DNA of 64,000 bases from Pedobacter lusitanus (GCF_040026395.1 NZ_CP157278.1:868001-932000), one strand, 5' to 3'; counted from the stretch's first letter, positions 14,758 to 24,711 are shown. The notes: generated from the letters alone by a model not told the origin. A program made the numbers and translations.

Positions 14758-17700
14758 ATGAAGAAAACCTTACTTGCCATTGCGCTGGTATTTTCTGCTA
14801 CAACCCTCTTTGCACAGCAAACTACCACCTATCCCGTTAACGGGTCTTATGATACCAGGCCTGGTATGTTCGCCTTTACCAATGCCACTATTGTAGTAAA
14901 CTCCAGTCAGACACTTACCAATGCTACACTGCTGATCAAAGGACAAACTATTCAGGCCGCCGGTTCTGGTCTGGCCGTCCCTAAAGGTTATGTTGTTATT
15001 GACCTGAAAGGGAAATTTATCTATCCTTCATTAATTGATGCTTTTTCGGGCTATGGTTTAGCTGAACCTGTAGTACAGCCTCGCGGAGCACGTCAGTCTA
15101 TTTTTGTCTCGACCAAAAAAGGTGCTTATGGATGGAATCAGGCAATCAGACCTGAGACGCAGGTGAAAAGTATTTTTTCTGCTGACAGCAAGAAAGCTGA
15201 TGAACTCAGGAAAGCTGGTTTCGGGAGTGTAAATGTCATTAACCGCGATGGTATTGCAAGAGGAACCTCTGCTGCAGTTACCCTGAATGAAAGTCCTGAT
15301 AATAACATATTTCTGAAAGATCAGACCGCCGCAAATTACTCTTTCAGTAAAGGTTCATCCTCCAATGATTATCCGGCATCATTAATGGGCGCTATCGCGC
15401 TTCTGCGTCAGACTTATTATGATGCACAATGGTATGGCCAGCAAAAGGAGGAATATAATATCTCGCTGGAAGAGTTCTCCAAACAGCAAAATATACCTCA
15501 GATTTTTGAGGTTGAAGGCTGGGCCAATATCCTCCGGGCTGATAAAATCGGTAAGGAATTTGGCAAACAATATATCATTAAGTCCAGTGGGGATGAATAT
15601 CAGCGTATCAATGAAGTTAAAGCGACAGGTGCAAGTCTGATCATTCCGCTGAATTTTCCTAAAGCCTATGATGTGGAAGATCCTGCAGAGGCAAGAAATA
15701 TCACACTGGCACAAATGAAAGCCTGGGAAATGGCACCGGCAAACCCTGCAGCACTGGAAAAAGCAGGGATTAAATTTGCCCTGACTTCCTTTGGACTGGA
15801 AAACACCCGTGATTTCTGGACCAATATCCGTCTTGCTATTGAAAATGGACTGACTGAAAAACAAGCTTTACAGGCTGTTACTGAAATTCCAGCAGCTCTT
15901 CTTGGAATTAGCGCTCAGGTTGGTTCGCTGGAAAAAGGTAAAATTGCTAACTTCCTGATCTCATCTGACAACCTGTTTAAAAGCGGAAATATAATATTTG
16001 AAAACTGGGTACAGGGAAAACGTTTCATTGTCAACAAAATGGACGTGGCTGATGTACGTGGAATATATAATTTAACTATTGACGGGATTAACCCGCTGAC
16101 ACTGAAAATCACGGGAACACAGGGCGGTTCAGTCGCTTCCATTGAAAGAAGTGGAGCAGATAGTGTTAAAACCACTGCCGCTTTTACCAGAAATGGGGAC
16201 TGGGTATCGATCAGCTTCAATCTGAAGAAAAATCCTGATGGTTATATCCGTTTAAGCGGTTACTTAACTGCTGCAAGCCCGTTGCTGTTTAAAGGTGAGG
16301 CCGCATTGCCGGATGGAAAATCAGCTCTTTTCACCGCTGCTTATAAAGATGCAGCAAAAGAAAACGCTAAAAAAGATGAGCCAAAACCAAATCTGGCTAT
16401 GGGTACATTAATTTATCCTTTTGGCGCTTTTGGAAATGCAAAATTGCCTGAACAGGAAAATGTACTGATCAAAAATGCAACTGTCTGGACCAATGAAAAA
16501 GAAGGTGTATTACAGCAGGCAGATGTACTGCTGGAAAATGGCAAAATTAAAGCTGTTGGTAAAAATCTGACTGCTGGAAATGCAAAAGTAATTGATGCCA
16601 CTGGTAAACATGTAACGGCAGGAATTATTGACGAACACTCTCATATCGCTGGCAGCGGAGGGATTAATGAAGGTACCCAGTCTGTTTCTGCCGAAGTGCG
16701 TATAGCAGACGTAATCAATTCTGAGGATGTAAATATCTATCGCCAGCTGGCCGGTGGTGTCACGACCTCACATATTTTACATGGCTCGGCAAACCCTATC
16801 GGCGGCCAGTCCCAGCTGATTAAATTACGCTGGGGTAAAGCACCTGAAGAATTAAAATTTGCCGGTGCTGATGGCTTTATCAAATTCGCATTGGGTGAAA
16901 ATGTAAAACAGAGTAATTTTGGCAACGGTGCGCGCTTCCCGGTAACACGTATGGGCGTTGAACAAACATTTGTTGATGAATTTACGCGTGCAAAAGAATA
17001 TCAGAAAGCCATTGGGGTTAAAGGAAACCATGTTCGCCGGGATTTAGAACTGGATGCCGTTGCAGAAATTCTTAATAACAAGCGCTTCATAACCTGCCAT
17101 TCTTATGTGCAGAGCGAAATCAATATGCTAATTCATGTTGCAGATAGTCTTGGCTTTAAGATCAATACGTTCACGCATATTTTAGAAGGTTATAAAGTGG
17201 CCGCTCAAATGAAAGCCCATGGTATTGCGGGTTCTACTTTTTCAGATTGGTGGGCTTACAAAAATGAAGTGGCTGAGGCCATTCCCTATAATGGAAAAAT
17301 CATGCATAATGTAGGGATCACAACTGCTTTCAACTCTGACGATGCAGAAATGGCGCGTCATCTAAACCAGGAAGCCGGTAAAGCAGTGCTGTATGGTAAT
17401 GTTCCTGAAGAGGAAGCTTTAAAATTTGTCACTTTAAATCCTGCAAAAATACTACATATAGCTGATCGTGTGGGAAGCTTAAAAGCGGGTAAAGATGCTG
17501 ATGTGGTCATATGGTCAGCTAATCCGCTGTCTATTTATGCCAAAGCAGAAAAAACCTTTGTGGATGGCATTGCTTACTGGGATATAGACAAAGATGCCGC
17601 GCTGATCAAAAATCAGCAGGCTGAAAAAGCCCGTTTAATTCAAAAAATGTTAAACAGCAAAAGCAGTGGCTCTGCTACGCAGCGGGCGCTGGGCAATGCT

Positions 17701-17772
17701 CCCCGTCTTTACAATTGTGAAACTTTAGAAGATTATTCAGCAGAATTAAACGAATCAGAACATGCACACTAA
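14758..17772 (+). CDS. exported tandem-domain amidohydrolase (imidazolonepropionase-like)
   Basis: The 1004-residue protein has a signal peptide (FSATTLFAQ-Q, about residue 20) and two amidohydrolase halves. The second half is intact: His627-x-His629 in IIDEHSHIAG, His781 in ITCHSYVQ, His807 in FTHILEGY and Asp861 in AFNSDDAEM form the binuclear metal site. It closes with the usual VGSLKAGKDADVVIWSANPL end. The first half (about 30-470) keeps the fold's start (KFIYPSLIDAFSGYG) and end (GSLEKGKIANFLISS) but lacks the HxH pair, so it is probably structural. The substrate is unknown. The stop overlaps the next amidohydrolase gene by 11 bases, indicating translational coupling. Confidence 0.88.
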   Translation: MKKTLLAIALVFSATTLFAQQTTTYPVNGSYDTRPGMFAFTNATIVVNSSQTLTNATLLIKGQTIQAAGSGLAVPKGYVVIDLKGKFIYPSLIDAFSGYGLAEPVVQPRGARQSIFVSTKKGAYGWNQAIRPETQVKSIFSADSKKADELRKAGFGSVNVINRDGIARGTSAAVTLNESPDNNIFLKDQTAANYSFSKGSSSNDYPASLMGAIALLRQTYYDAQWYGQQKEEYNISLEEFSKQQNIPQIFEVEGWANILRADKIGKEFGKQYIIKSSGDEYQRINEVKATGASLIIPLNFPKAYDVEDPAEARNITLAQMKAWEMAPANPAALEKAGIKFALTSFGLENTRDFWTNIRLAIENGLTEKQALQAVTEIPAALLGISAQVGSLEKGKIANFLISSDNLFKSGNIIFENWVQGKRFIVNKMDVADVRGIYNLTIDGINPLTLKITGTQGGSVASIERSGADSVKTTAAFTRNGDWVSISFNLKKNPDGYIRLSGYLTAASPLLFKGEAALPDGKSALFTAAYKDAAKENAKKDEPKPNLAMGTLIYPFGAFGNAKLPEQENVLIKNATVWTNEKEGVLQQADVLLENGKIKAVGKNLTAGNAKVIDATGKHVTAGIIDEHSHIAGSGGINEGTQSVSAEVRIADVINSEDVNIYRQLAGGVTTSHILHGSANPIGGQSQLIKLRWGKAPEELKFAGADGFIKFALGENVKQSNFGNGARFPVTRMGVEQTFVDEFTRAKEYQKAIGVKGNHVRRDLELDAVAEILNNKRFITCHSYVQSEINMLIHVADSLGFKINTFTHILEGYKVAAQMKAHGIAGSTFSDWWAYKNEVAEAIPYNGKIMHNVGITTAFNSDDAEMARHLNQEAGKAVLYGNVPEEEALKFVTLNPAKILHIADRVGSLKAGKDADVVIWSANPLSIYAKAEKTFVDGIAYWDIDKDAALIKNQQAEKARLIQKMLNSKSSGSATQRALGNAPRLYNCETLEDYSAELNESEHAH

Positions 17773-19075
17773 CTTAAAAACATATTTACTCAGCCTGCTT
17801 TTATCGGCATCGGCCATTACTTCTTTTGCACAGGCTAATATATCGCCTGCAAAAAAACAGGATAAAACCATTGCTGTTACCGGAGCCACCATACATATAG
17901 GAAACGGAACTGTAATTGAGAACGGAACTATCCTATTTGGAAATGGCAAAATTATATCAGTAAGAGCTGACGGACAGGTTCCTCAGGATGATGTAATGCG
18001 TATTGACGCTGCCGGAAAACACATTTATCCAGGCTTTATTGCAGCTACCACAAACCTTGGATTAACAGAGATTGAGGCCGTAAAAGCCACTCTTGATTTT
18101 TCAGAAATCGGAGATTATAATGCGCATATCCGTTCAATAGTAGCTTATAATACAGATTCAAAAGTTCCTGCAACTTTACGCAGTAATGGTGTTTTGCTGG
18201 CTCAACCGACCCCGCAGGGCGGAATAATTTCTGGCAGTTCTGCCGTTGTTCAGCTCGATGCCTGGAACTGGGAAGATGCTGCTGTTAAAATTAATGATGC
18301 CATGCATATGAGCTGGCCGGCTACACCCCGTTTCAGAGAATCAGGCAGAGGACAAACTTCAGCTGAAGTAACAGCAGAGCGTACGCAATCAACCATCAAT
18401 CAACTGACCTCATTCTTTGCCGAAGCAAAAGCTTATTCGGAAATGGGTAAAGCTGAAGTTATCAATACCCGCTTTGAAGCCATGAAACCTGTATTTACTG
18501 GTAAAGAGAAACTATTTATCAAGGCAAACAGTGCGAAAGAGATCGTTGCAGCAGTAAATTTCGCCAAAAAATTCGGGATTACACCAGTCATTACCGATGC
18601 GGATGAAGCTTATCTGGTTATTGATTTTTTAAAAACCAACAATATTACTGTGGTAGTGAAACAGCCTCACGCATTGCCAAATAACAATGATGATGATGTA
18701 AACATGCCCTATAAAAATGCAGCTGTGCTTGCTAATGCGGGTTTAAATGTGGTTTTGAGTATTGATGGTTACTGGCAGCAGCGCAATCTGCCTTTTATGG
18801 CCGGAACCGTTGCCGCCTGGGGTCTGGATAAAGAAAAAGCATTATCTGCTATTACACTGAATGCAGCCAGAGCTATGGGGGTAGATCAGTTAACGGGAAG
18901 TCTTGAAGCTGGAAAAGACGCTACTTTTTTCATTTCTGCAGGTGATGCACTGGACATGAAAACGAATAAAGTGGAACAGGCATTTATTCAGGGCAGAGCT
19001 ATCAATCTGGATAACCTGCATAAGCAACTGGACAAAAAATTCAGTGATAAATACGCTTCTGAAAAGATTAATTAG
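17762..19075 (+). CDS. exported amidohydrolase-fold protein lacking the metal-binding motif
   Basis: The 437-residue protein has a signal peptide (AITSFAQ-A, about residue 24) and amidohydrolase boundary motifs: GKHIYPGFIAATTNLGLTEI where catalytic members have a D-x-H-x-H sequence, and late LNAARAMGVDQLTGSLEAGKDATFFI. The HxH residues are replaced, so it resembles the degenerate first half of its neighbour. It starts inside the end of the 1004-residue gene. The two products likely form one complex in which only the larger has a full metal site. Such paired genes recur in Bacteroidota as far as I recall. An intrinsic terminator follows at 19111. Confidence 0.82.
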   Translation: MHTNLKTYLLSLLLSASAITSFAQANISPAKKQDKTIAVTGATIHIGNGTVIENGTILFGNGKIISVRADGQVPQDDVMRIDAAGKHIYPGFIAATTNLGLTEIEAVKATLDFSEIGDYNAHIRSIVAYNTDSKVPATLRSNGVLLAQPTPQGGIISGSSAVVQLDAWNWEDAAVKINDAMHMSWPATPRFRESGRGQTSAEVTAERTQSTINQLTSFFAEAKAYSEMGKAEVINTRFEAMKPVFTGKEKLFIKANSAKEIVAAVNFAKKFGITPVITDADEAYLVIDFLKTNNITVVVKQPHALPNNNDDDVNMPYKNAAVLANAGLNVVLSIDGYWQQRNLPFMAGTVAAWGLDKEKALSAITLNAARAMGVDQLTGSLEAGKDATFFISAGDALDMKTNKVEQAFIQGRAINLDNLHKQLDKKFSDKYASEKIN

Positions 19076-19110
19076 CCGGATTACGACCGCAAGTTTCTGT
19101 TCTTTTCAAT

Positions 19111-19143
19111 AAAAAAGCCGCTCCTTTCGGGAGCGGCTTTTTC
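19111..19143 (+). terminator. intrinsic terminator of the amidohydrolase pair
   Basis: GCCGCTCC (19117-19124) and GGAGCGGC (19130-19137) form an exact GC-rich stem with a TTTCG loop, preceded by six A and followed by six T residues. Confidence 0.92.
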
Positions 19144-19255
19144 GATTATTTAGATTTTTTCTAAAGAAGATCTCTCTTTTATGACCATAAAGTCTGGCTT
19201 CATGTAAATTATTATGCATTTGGCGTAAAAAACTAAGCTGTTAATTGTAGTGCAC

Positions 19256-19263
19256 TATTTTTG
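19256..19263 (+). promoter_or_regulatory. -7-like element upstream of the CDCL operon
   Basis: TATTTTTG matches the TAnnTTTG -7 consensus, 86 bp before the first CDCL gene and after the terminator. A good TTTG at the 19-bp distance is not seen, so this is a weak call. It is the only candidate start for the five-gene transcript 19349-26238. Confidence 0.35.
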
Positions 19264-19348
19264 CTATAAATAAATACAAAAATTAACTCTCAGTATTAGT
19301 TTATAGCCCGAATCATTAATTACTCAAAAACCATAAATTTTATTTCAA

Positions 19349-20494
19349 GTGAAAAAAGTAAATCTACTCTCTATTCTGGTGATAGGACTTGCCGTGTCCT
19401 GTAAAAAAGAAGCAAAAATTGCTTCAAACGATGCTAATGAACAAAACAAGGATTCACAATTAAGTGTTTTCCAGGACAGAAAAATCATCGAAAATCCTAT
19501 GATTGAAATAGGTAAAGGTTCGAACCTGAATTTCAGTCAGTTACTTAACAACCAAAAAGCAAGCAGCGGGATTGTCAGAGACAGTGTCTGGTCCAATAAC
19601 GAAGGAAAAACAGTATTCGTGGAAACGGATGATGTAATGGTTTCAAACGAGAACTGGGACCTCGCCTATCCGGGTGCAATTTTCAACAGTAAATCTATTG
19701 TAAATGGTTATTTGTTTAATCCGCTAAGTGTAAGAGACTATGATCCGCTACCAATCAGAGCAAGTCTTTCAATTCCTGGTACTAACGTTGGTGGTACTAT
19801 CGAAAACCCTGATATCTCATCAGCACGTGATTTTGTTGGTCAGGTAATTGCCAGACAGGGTACTGTTCCTCAAATCAACAGTTTCTCTTATACTTCAAAT
19901 CAGTTTACTGACTATAATGAACTTAAATATACCTTTGGTGCTAACGTAGATATCGGTAAAATCGTAAGTATCGGCGTTAACGGCGGCGGAACTAAAATTA
20001 AAGCCCGTACTGGTGTAATTGCCAAATTTGTTCAGGAGAACTTCACTGTAGATATGTCATTGCCTAAAAAAACAGAGCTGATCAGTGTTAGTGATGCCAA
20101 TTCATTAATGGGTGAATATGCTCCTGTTTATGTAAACTCAGTAACTTATGGAAGATTTGGAGTATTTATGGCTGAAACTGATGCTTCATACCAGGATTTC
20201 AACGTAGCTTTTAAAGCTGGTTTAAACATCGGTATTGTAAAATCTGATATCAATGTAACTTCTGCTCAGAAAGAATTACTGGACAAAGCTAAAATTACAA
20301 TTTATATGAAATTCGGACCGGGTCAGGCTTATGTAGCTACTGTAAATGGTTATGATGCATTCAAAAATGCCATATTAGCCGGTGCATCAGTTACCAGTGA
20401 CAGTTACGGAGGACCAATTTCATTCAGAATGAGAAACCTGAAAAACTTTGCACTGTTTAAAACAATCTTCAAAATCAATCTTGCTAATAATTAA
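19349..20494 (+). CDS. short CDC-like (CDCL) pore-forming lipoprotein 1
   Basis: The 381-residue protein starts at GTG, which gives a clean lipoprotein signal ending LAVSC (Cys18) followed by KKEAK. From residue 185 on it follows the cholesterol-dependent cytolysin core in order: YNELKYTFGANV (189-200), VIAKFVQENFTVDMSLP (223-239), PVYVNSVTYGRFGVFMAET (259-277), KITIYMKFGPGQA (315-327) and GGPISFRMRNLKNFALF (354-370). These align by eye to the same blocks of perfringolysin-type toxins (KQIFYTVSANLP, VSNVAYGRTVFVKLET, YPISYTSVFLKNNKIA). It stops where those toxins begin domain 4, so the membrane-binding domain and its undecapeptide are absent, as in the short CDCL subunits. It is the first gene of a five-gene operon. 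Confidence 0.85.
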   Translation: MKKVNLLSILVIGLAVSCKKEAKIASNDANEQNKDSQLSVFQDRKIIENPMIEIGKGSNLNFSQLLNNQKASSGIVRDSVWSNNEGKTVFVETDDVMVSNENWDLAYPGAIFNSKSIVNGYLFNPLSVRDYDPLPIRASLSIPGTNVGGTIENPDISSARDFVGQVIARQGTVPQINSFSYTSNQFTDYNELKYTFGANVDIGKIVSIGVNGGGTKIKARTGVIAKFVQENFTVDMSLPKKTELISVSDANSLMGEYAPVYVNSVTYGRFGVFMAETDASYQDFNVAFKAGLNIGIVKSDINVTSAQKELLDKAKITIYMKFGPGQAYVATVNGYDAFKNAILAGASVTSDSYGGPISFRMRNLKNFALFKTIFKINLANN

Positions 20495-20507
20495 ACAGAT
20501 AAAAATC

Positions 20508-21539
20508 ATGAATGTCTATTTATTAAGCAGAATGAAGGTTTCTTTATTCGGTATCTGTGGCTTGCTGCTCATCAGCACTTATGGATGCAAAAAAAGTGAT
20601 TCTCTGAAAGCAGGCCAGCAATCAGCTGATCAGCATACAGGATCACCTAAAACCCAGGGTTTAGTTGAATCTTCTGATTTTACCGTCATGGATAATAACG
20701 CTGATCTCGTTTATGCGGGTAATATTATCTCCGGAAAACTACTGACTGATTCTGCAAAGTTCTGGGGCCTGAATGATTATCAGAAATTACCAATCAGAAT
20801 CAGTTGTTCTTTTCCTGGTCAGAATACCGGTGATGTAATCAATACGCCAAGAATGTCTTCTTTCAGACAGACCTTACAGAATATTCTCAGGAGACAAACC
20901 TTTCAGAATACACAGATTGGTGCATTCGCTTATACTTACAGACCATTCTATGATTATGATGAACTGAGAAAAGAATTTGGCTATAATTTAAGCGTGAGAG
21001 GACTCTTTTCTTCTTCTTCTACAAGTTTGATGCATAATGTTACCACAATCAAAAAAAGATTTGGTTTTGTGGCCAGTTTTGAAATTGAAAACTTTACTGT
21101 GGATGTACCTCTGCCTAAAAAGACTGAATTAGTCAGCGAGACTGATCTTGCTGCTTTGGTTGCTACAGGTGAGGATCCACTGTATATCAATTCCATTTCA
21201 TATGGTCAGAAAGGTATCCTTTCGGTAGAAACGAATCTCGATATGGAAGAGACCAACAAAGCTTTTACCAAGGTGACCAAAAAGATCTTCAAGAAAACTA
21301 CGGAAACTATGACCGAATACGAGAAAAATCTGATCCAGCAATCAACAATTACCTTGTTTTTAGTTGGCGGACCAAATTCCGGCAGTCCGATCACGATAGA
21401 TGGATATAATTCATTTATTACTTATGTGACTTCATTGGGAGACTTCTCTGCCGATAATCCTGGTTATCCAACCAGTTTCCGCTTAAGAAGACTAAAAGAC
21501 TATTCACTGTTTAAGCTTAACGTTAATTTGCCAAATTAA
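20508..21539 (+). CDS. short CDC-like (CDCL) pore-forming lipoprotein 2
   Basis: The 343-residue protein begins at the ATG at 20508, 13 bases after the previous stop; the upstream extension overlaps the first CDCL gene and lacks sense. The signal ends STYGC (Cys27) followed by KKSDS. CDC core blocks are in order: YDYDELRKEFGYNLSVRG, GFVASFEIENFTVDVPLP, PLYINSISYGQKGILSVET, STITLFLVGGPNSG and YPTSFRLRRLKDYSLF. Like its upstream neighbour it ends at the point where domain 4 would start. It has a shorter N-terminal region and a lysine-rich helix (KVTKKIFKKTTETM) in the part that in classic toxins unfurls into the second membrane hairpin. It is probably one of two short pore subunits. Confidence 0.83.
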   Translation: MNVYLLSRMKVSLFGICGLLLISTYGCKKSDSLKAGQQSADQHTGSPKTQGLVESSDFTVMDNNADLVYAGNIISGKLLTDSAKFWGLNDYQKLPIRISCSFPGQNTGDVINTPRMSSFRQTLQNILRRQTFQNTQIGAFAYTYRPFYDYDELRKEFGYNLSVRGLFSSSSTSLMHNVTTIKKRFGFVASFEIENFTVDVPLPKKTELVSETDLAALVATGEDPLYINSISYGQKGILSVETNLDMEETNKAFTKVTKKIFKKTTETMTEYEKNLIQQSTITLFLVGGPNSGSPITIDGYNSFITYVTSLGDFSADNPGYPTSFRLRRLKDYSLFKLNVNLPN

Positions 21540-21543
21540 AATA

Positions 21544-23163
21544 ATGAAACTATTATTACCCACTCTTTTAGTTTTAATTATCATAACAGCTTCCTGTAGA
21601 AAGGAGGCTGTTACGGTTAAAAACTCAGATCAAAAATCAGCTTTAAAATCTCCGGAAGGAAGTAATGTGAATATCAGCAGAGCTGCGATCTCCACCTTTA
21701 GTAACCTGATGCAGGCATCCTCATCAGTAAATTCACACCTGAATTCCGGTAAAACCAGTGATATTCCTGGTACAATGATGTCCGGGGGCTCGTTGAGAGA
21801 CAAGTTAATTGGTGCAGTGCATATCCAGACAGACAGTATGTGGCTTGGAGATTATGCAGGCAGATCTTTTATTGGTTATGCTGATGAATTTACCATGCTG
21901 CCTGAATGGCTTGGACAAAAAGATAACTTCTATCTGGGTAATCTGATCAGAGGAAATTCTATTGCTTCTTTAGCTATGACACCACTATCTGAACGTTTAG
22001 GTCATTATGAATCAAGACCCATAAGTGCTTCTATTTCCTTACCGGGTAAAGTGGTTTCCGGAATGTTTAATCCCAATGAGCTTAATGCCACTCAGTTTTA
22101 CAGTAAGCTGTTACAGGATAACGGAATATCAGGTTTGCAGAATGCATCTTACAACTACAGTATCCAGGAATTTACTTATTATGATGAGTTAAGAACTGTT
22201 TTTGGTTCAAATGTCAAAGTCAATGCACTGTTTTATGGTTCAAACTCAACCTCGACCAATGGTGTACTTAAAATAGCAGGAAAAACAGGACTTGTAGCCA
22301 AATTTGTACAAAAGAACTTTACATTGGATATGGACGTTCCGGTAAAAGGTGAACTCTATGAAAATCTTGATCTGAATGCTGTTGAAGGTTACTGGCCGGC
22401 TTATATCAGCAACATTACCTATGGCTCAACTGGCATACTGGCTATCGAAAGCGATGATGACAGACAATTGGTCAACAACACTTTTAACAAAGCATTCAGA
22501 GTACTTGGAGGATTAGTCTCAGGAACATCAGACCTGACATCTGCAGAGATATCAACAATCAACAACTCGAAGATGACCATCTATTTTATAGGTCCAAATG
22601 GTGCGGAAACAGTAAAGAAAATATTCACTGTGGAAGAACTGCTTGGCTTCATTAAAAAAGGTTCAACCTTCTCTGCACAAACTCCGGGAGTACCAATATC
22701 ATTTAAAATGAAGTCTTTAAAAGACAACAAAACGATAAACAATAATTTCAGGATTGATGTGCCGGTAGAAAAAATATGGGCAAAATTTTCTGATCCTTAT
22801 GAGGTTCAGTCAGCAGGATCTGTCAGAACAGCTAAACAGCGTTTAACTTTTTATGCCGATAAAGAACTTACTGCTCCTATAGTTGCACCTGCTTCTAAAG
22901 GACTTACTTACAGAGCAATAGTGCATACTTATATTTATGGACAATTTGGTCCGCAGGGAATTCCTCAGCCTTATATAGTAGCTCCAATCAGAACGATATA
23001 CAATACTAATCATCAAACTTCCATTGAAATTAAATATAATCTCGGCCCGGTAAAAACAGAACTCCTGTTGCTGGAAAATCCCAATTATTTTAGTGCTCCT
23101 GTTTTACCATCCGGACTGCAGAACGGCACGCCTAATTCTGGTGACTGGGACATTATCCGATAA
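21544..23163 (+). CDS. long CDC-like (CDCL) pore-forming lipoprotein A
   Basis: The 539-residue lipoprotein has a signal ending IITASC (Cys18) then RKEAV. The CDC core spans about residues 190-400: TYYDELRTVFGSNVKVNALF, GLVAKFVQKNFTLDMDVP, PAYISNITYGSTGILAIES, KMTIYFIGPNGAE and PGVPISFKMKSLKDNKTINN, the last matching the classic PISYTxxFLKDN end of the core. A further 130 residues follow (about 410-539) at the position of domain 4, but with no ECTGLAWEWWR-like undecapeptide. This extension begins with an RLTFYADKELTAPIVAP block and is rich in Pro, Tyr and Asn. Two Gly-Gly and Ser-rich loops flank the core. It starts four bases after the previous stop and is closely paralogous to the next gene. 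Confidence 0.85.
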   Translation: MKLLLPTLLVLIIITASCRKEAVTVKNSDQKSALKSPEGSNVNISRAAISTFSNLMQASSSVNSHLNSGKTSDIPGTMMSGGSLRDKLIGAVHIQTDSMWLGDYAGRSFIGYADEFTMLPEWLGQKDNFYLGNLIRGNSIASLAMTPLSERLGHYESRPISASISLPGKVVSGMFNPNELNATQFYSKLLQDNGISGLQNASYNYSIQEFTYYDELRTVFGSNVKVNALFYGSNSTSTNGVLKIAGKTGLVAKFVQKNFTLDMDVPVKGELYENLDLNAVEGYWPAYISNITYGSTGILAIESDDDRQLVNNTFNKAFRVLGGLVSGTSDLTSAEISTINNSKMTIYFIGPNGAETVKKIFTVEELLGFIKKGSTFSAQTPGVPISFKMKSLKDNKTINNNFRIDVPVEKIWAKFSDPYEVQSAGSVRTAKQRLTFYADKELTAPIVAPASKGLTYRAIVHTYIYGQFGPQGIPQPYIVAPIRTIYNTNHQTSIEIKYNLGPVKTELLLLENPNYFSAPVLPSGLQNGTPNSGDWDIIR

Positions 23164-23175
23164 ACAAATATCACT

Positions 23176-24702
23176 ATGAAATTATTATCTACCCTGTTTT
23201 TATTCCTTATTGTTTTCGCCTCTTGTCAGAAGCAACCGGCAAAAATTAAAAATTCGGACCAGAATATTAGCCTCAAATCTCCTGAAGGCAGTTCGATTAG
23301 CATTAACAGTGGCTCACTGAATGCCTTTAACAGCTGGCTGCAGGAAGCTTCTTTTATTAAATCACAGCTGAATTCTGCAAAAACCAGTGACCTCGAGGTT
23401 CCTGATAAGTTAATGTTTGATGGTTCCTGGAATGACCGGACAATTGGTGCGGTACATATCAAAACGGACAGCATGTGGATCGGTGACCTGGCAGGCAGAA
23501 CCTTTATCGGTTATGCGGATGAGTTTACCATGTTACCTGAGTGGCTGGGACAAAAAGACAACTTTTATCTGGGCAATCTGATCAGGGGAAATACCATTTC
23601 CACGCTTGATATGACTCCGTTATCAGAGAGACTGGGACAGTATGAATCAAGACCGGTAAGTGCTTCTGTATCTTTTCCTGGAAAGAATGTTGCGGGTGTA
23701 TTTAATCCCAATGAATTATCGGCCACACAGTTTTACACTAAATTACTGCAGGATAATGGCCTGGCCGGCACACAAAAAGCAGCATACAGTTATAGTTTGC
23801 AGGAGTTCACTTATTACGATGAGCTGAGAACTGTATTTGGTTCTAATGTCAAAGTCAATGCATTATTCTATGGTTCTGGTTCAACCAGTACCAACGGGGT
23901 ACTTAAAATTGCCGGAAAATCAGGACTTGTGGCCAAATTTGTACAAAAGAATTTTTCTCTGGATATGGATGTTCCTGTCAAAGGCGAACTTTATGAAAAT
24001 CTGGATTTAAATGCAGTTGATGGTTACTGGCCGGCTTATATCAGCAATATTACCTACGGTTCTACTGGTGTACTGGTTATTGAAAGTGAAGAAAATCAGC
24101 AACTGGTAAACAGTACGTTCAAAAAGGCTTTTTCTGTGTTGGGCGGACTGGTTTCAGGGACGTCTGACATGACCTCTGCTGAAATATCAATCATCAATAA
24201 TTCAACGATGAAGATCTATTTTATTGGTCCTGATGGTGCTGAAGCTGTGAAGAGAATTTACAGTCTTGATGAGCTATTGGGTTTTGTGAAAAGAGGTTCT
24301 TCTTTCACTGCGCAATCTCCGGGAGTACCAGTATCGTTTAAAATGAAATCTCTGAAGGACAATAAAGTCATTAACAACAATTTCAGAATTGATGCACCTG
24401 TAGAAAAAGTCTGGGCTGCTTTCAGAAGAATCAAAGAGTATAAACCAGGAAAAGACATGGCCAGGTTATGCTTTTTTGCAGATGAAGCGTTAACTGTCCC
24501 TATTATTGCTCCAGCTAAAATAGAATTCAAGTATCTGGAAACATGGCCAGGCCCACCAAGGGCTGATAATTCAAGCCGTGGTTCAGAGTTTAACAGAGAT
24601 CATAAAACTTATGTTGATCTGACCGAACTTAATCCAACACAGCCCCGGGCTTTCAAATTAATCAAAAGTGATCTTTATAACGGTGGCACACTGGTTTTAT
24701 AA
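23176..24702 (+). CDS. long CDC-like (CDCL) pore-forming lipoprotein B
   Basis: The 508-residue lipoprotein has a signal ending VFASC (Cys17) then QKQPA. It is plainly a tandem duplicate of the preceding gene: long identical runs occur in GRTFIGYADEFTMLPEWLG, NFYLGNLIRGN and YYDELRTVFGSNVKVNALFY, and the CDC core ends with PGVPVSFKMKSLKDNKVINN. The C-terminal extension is shorter (about 100 residues) and diverges strongly after a shared LCFFADEALTVPIIAPAK-like block. The duplicate therefore keeps the pore-forming core and changes the tail. It begins 12 bases after the previous stop and ends nine bases before the S41 protease. A role as an alternative long subunit with a different target or activation site is inference. 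Confidence 0.85.
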   Translation: MKLLSTLFLFLIVFASCQKQPAKIKNSDQNISLKSPEGSSISINSGSLNAFNSWLQEASFIKSQLNSAKTSDLEVPDKLMFDGSWNDRTIGAVHIKTDSMWIGDLAGRTFIGYADEFTMLPEWLGQKDNFYLGNLIRGNTISTLDMTPLSERLGQYESRPVSASVSFPGKNVAGVFNPNELSATQFYTKLLQDNGLAGTQKAAYSYSLQEFTYYDELRTVFGSNVKVNALFYGSGSTSTNGVLKIAGKSGLVAKFVQKNFSLDMDVPVKGELYENLDLNAVDGYWPAYISNITYGSTGVLVIESEENQQLVNSTFKKAFSVLGGLVSGTSDMTSAEISIINNSTMKIYFIGPDGAEAVKRIYSLDELLGFVKRGSSFTAQSPGVPVSFKMKSLKDNKVINNNFRIDAPVEKVWAAFRRIKEYKPGKDMARLCFFADEALTVPIIAPAKIEFKYLETWPGPPRADNSSRGSEFNRDHKTYVDLTELNPTQPRAFKLIKSDLYNGGTLVL

Positions 24703-24711
24703 GCAAAAAAT

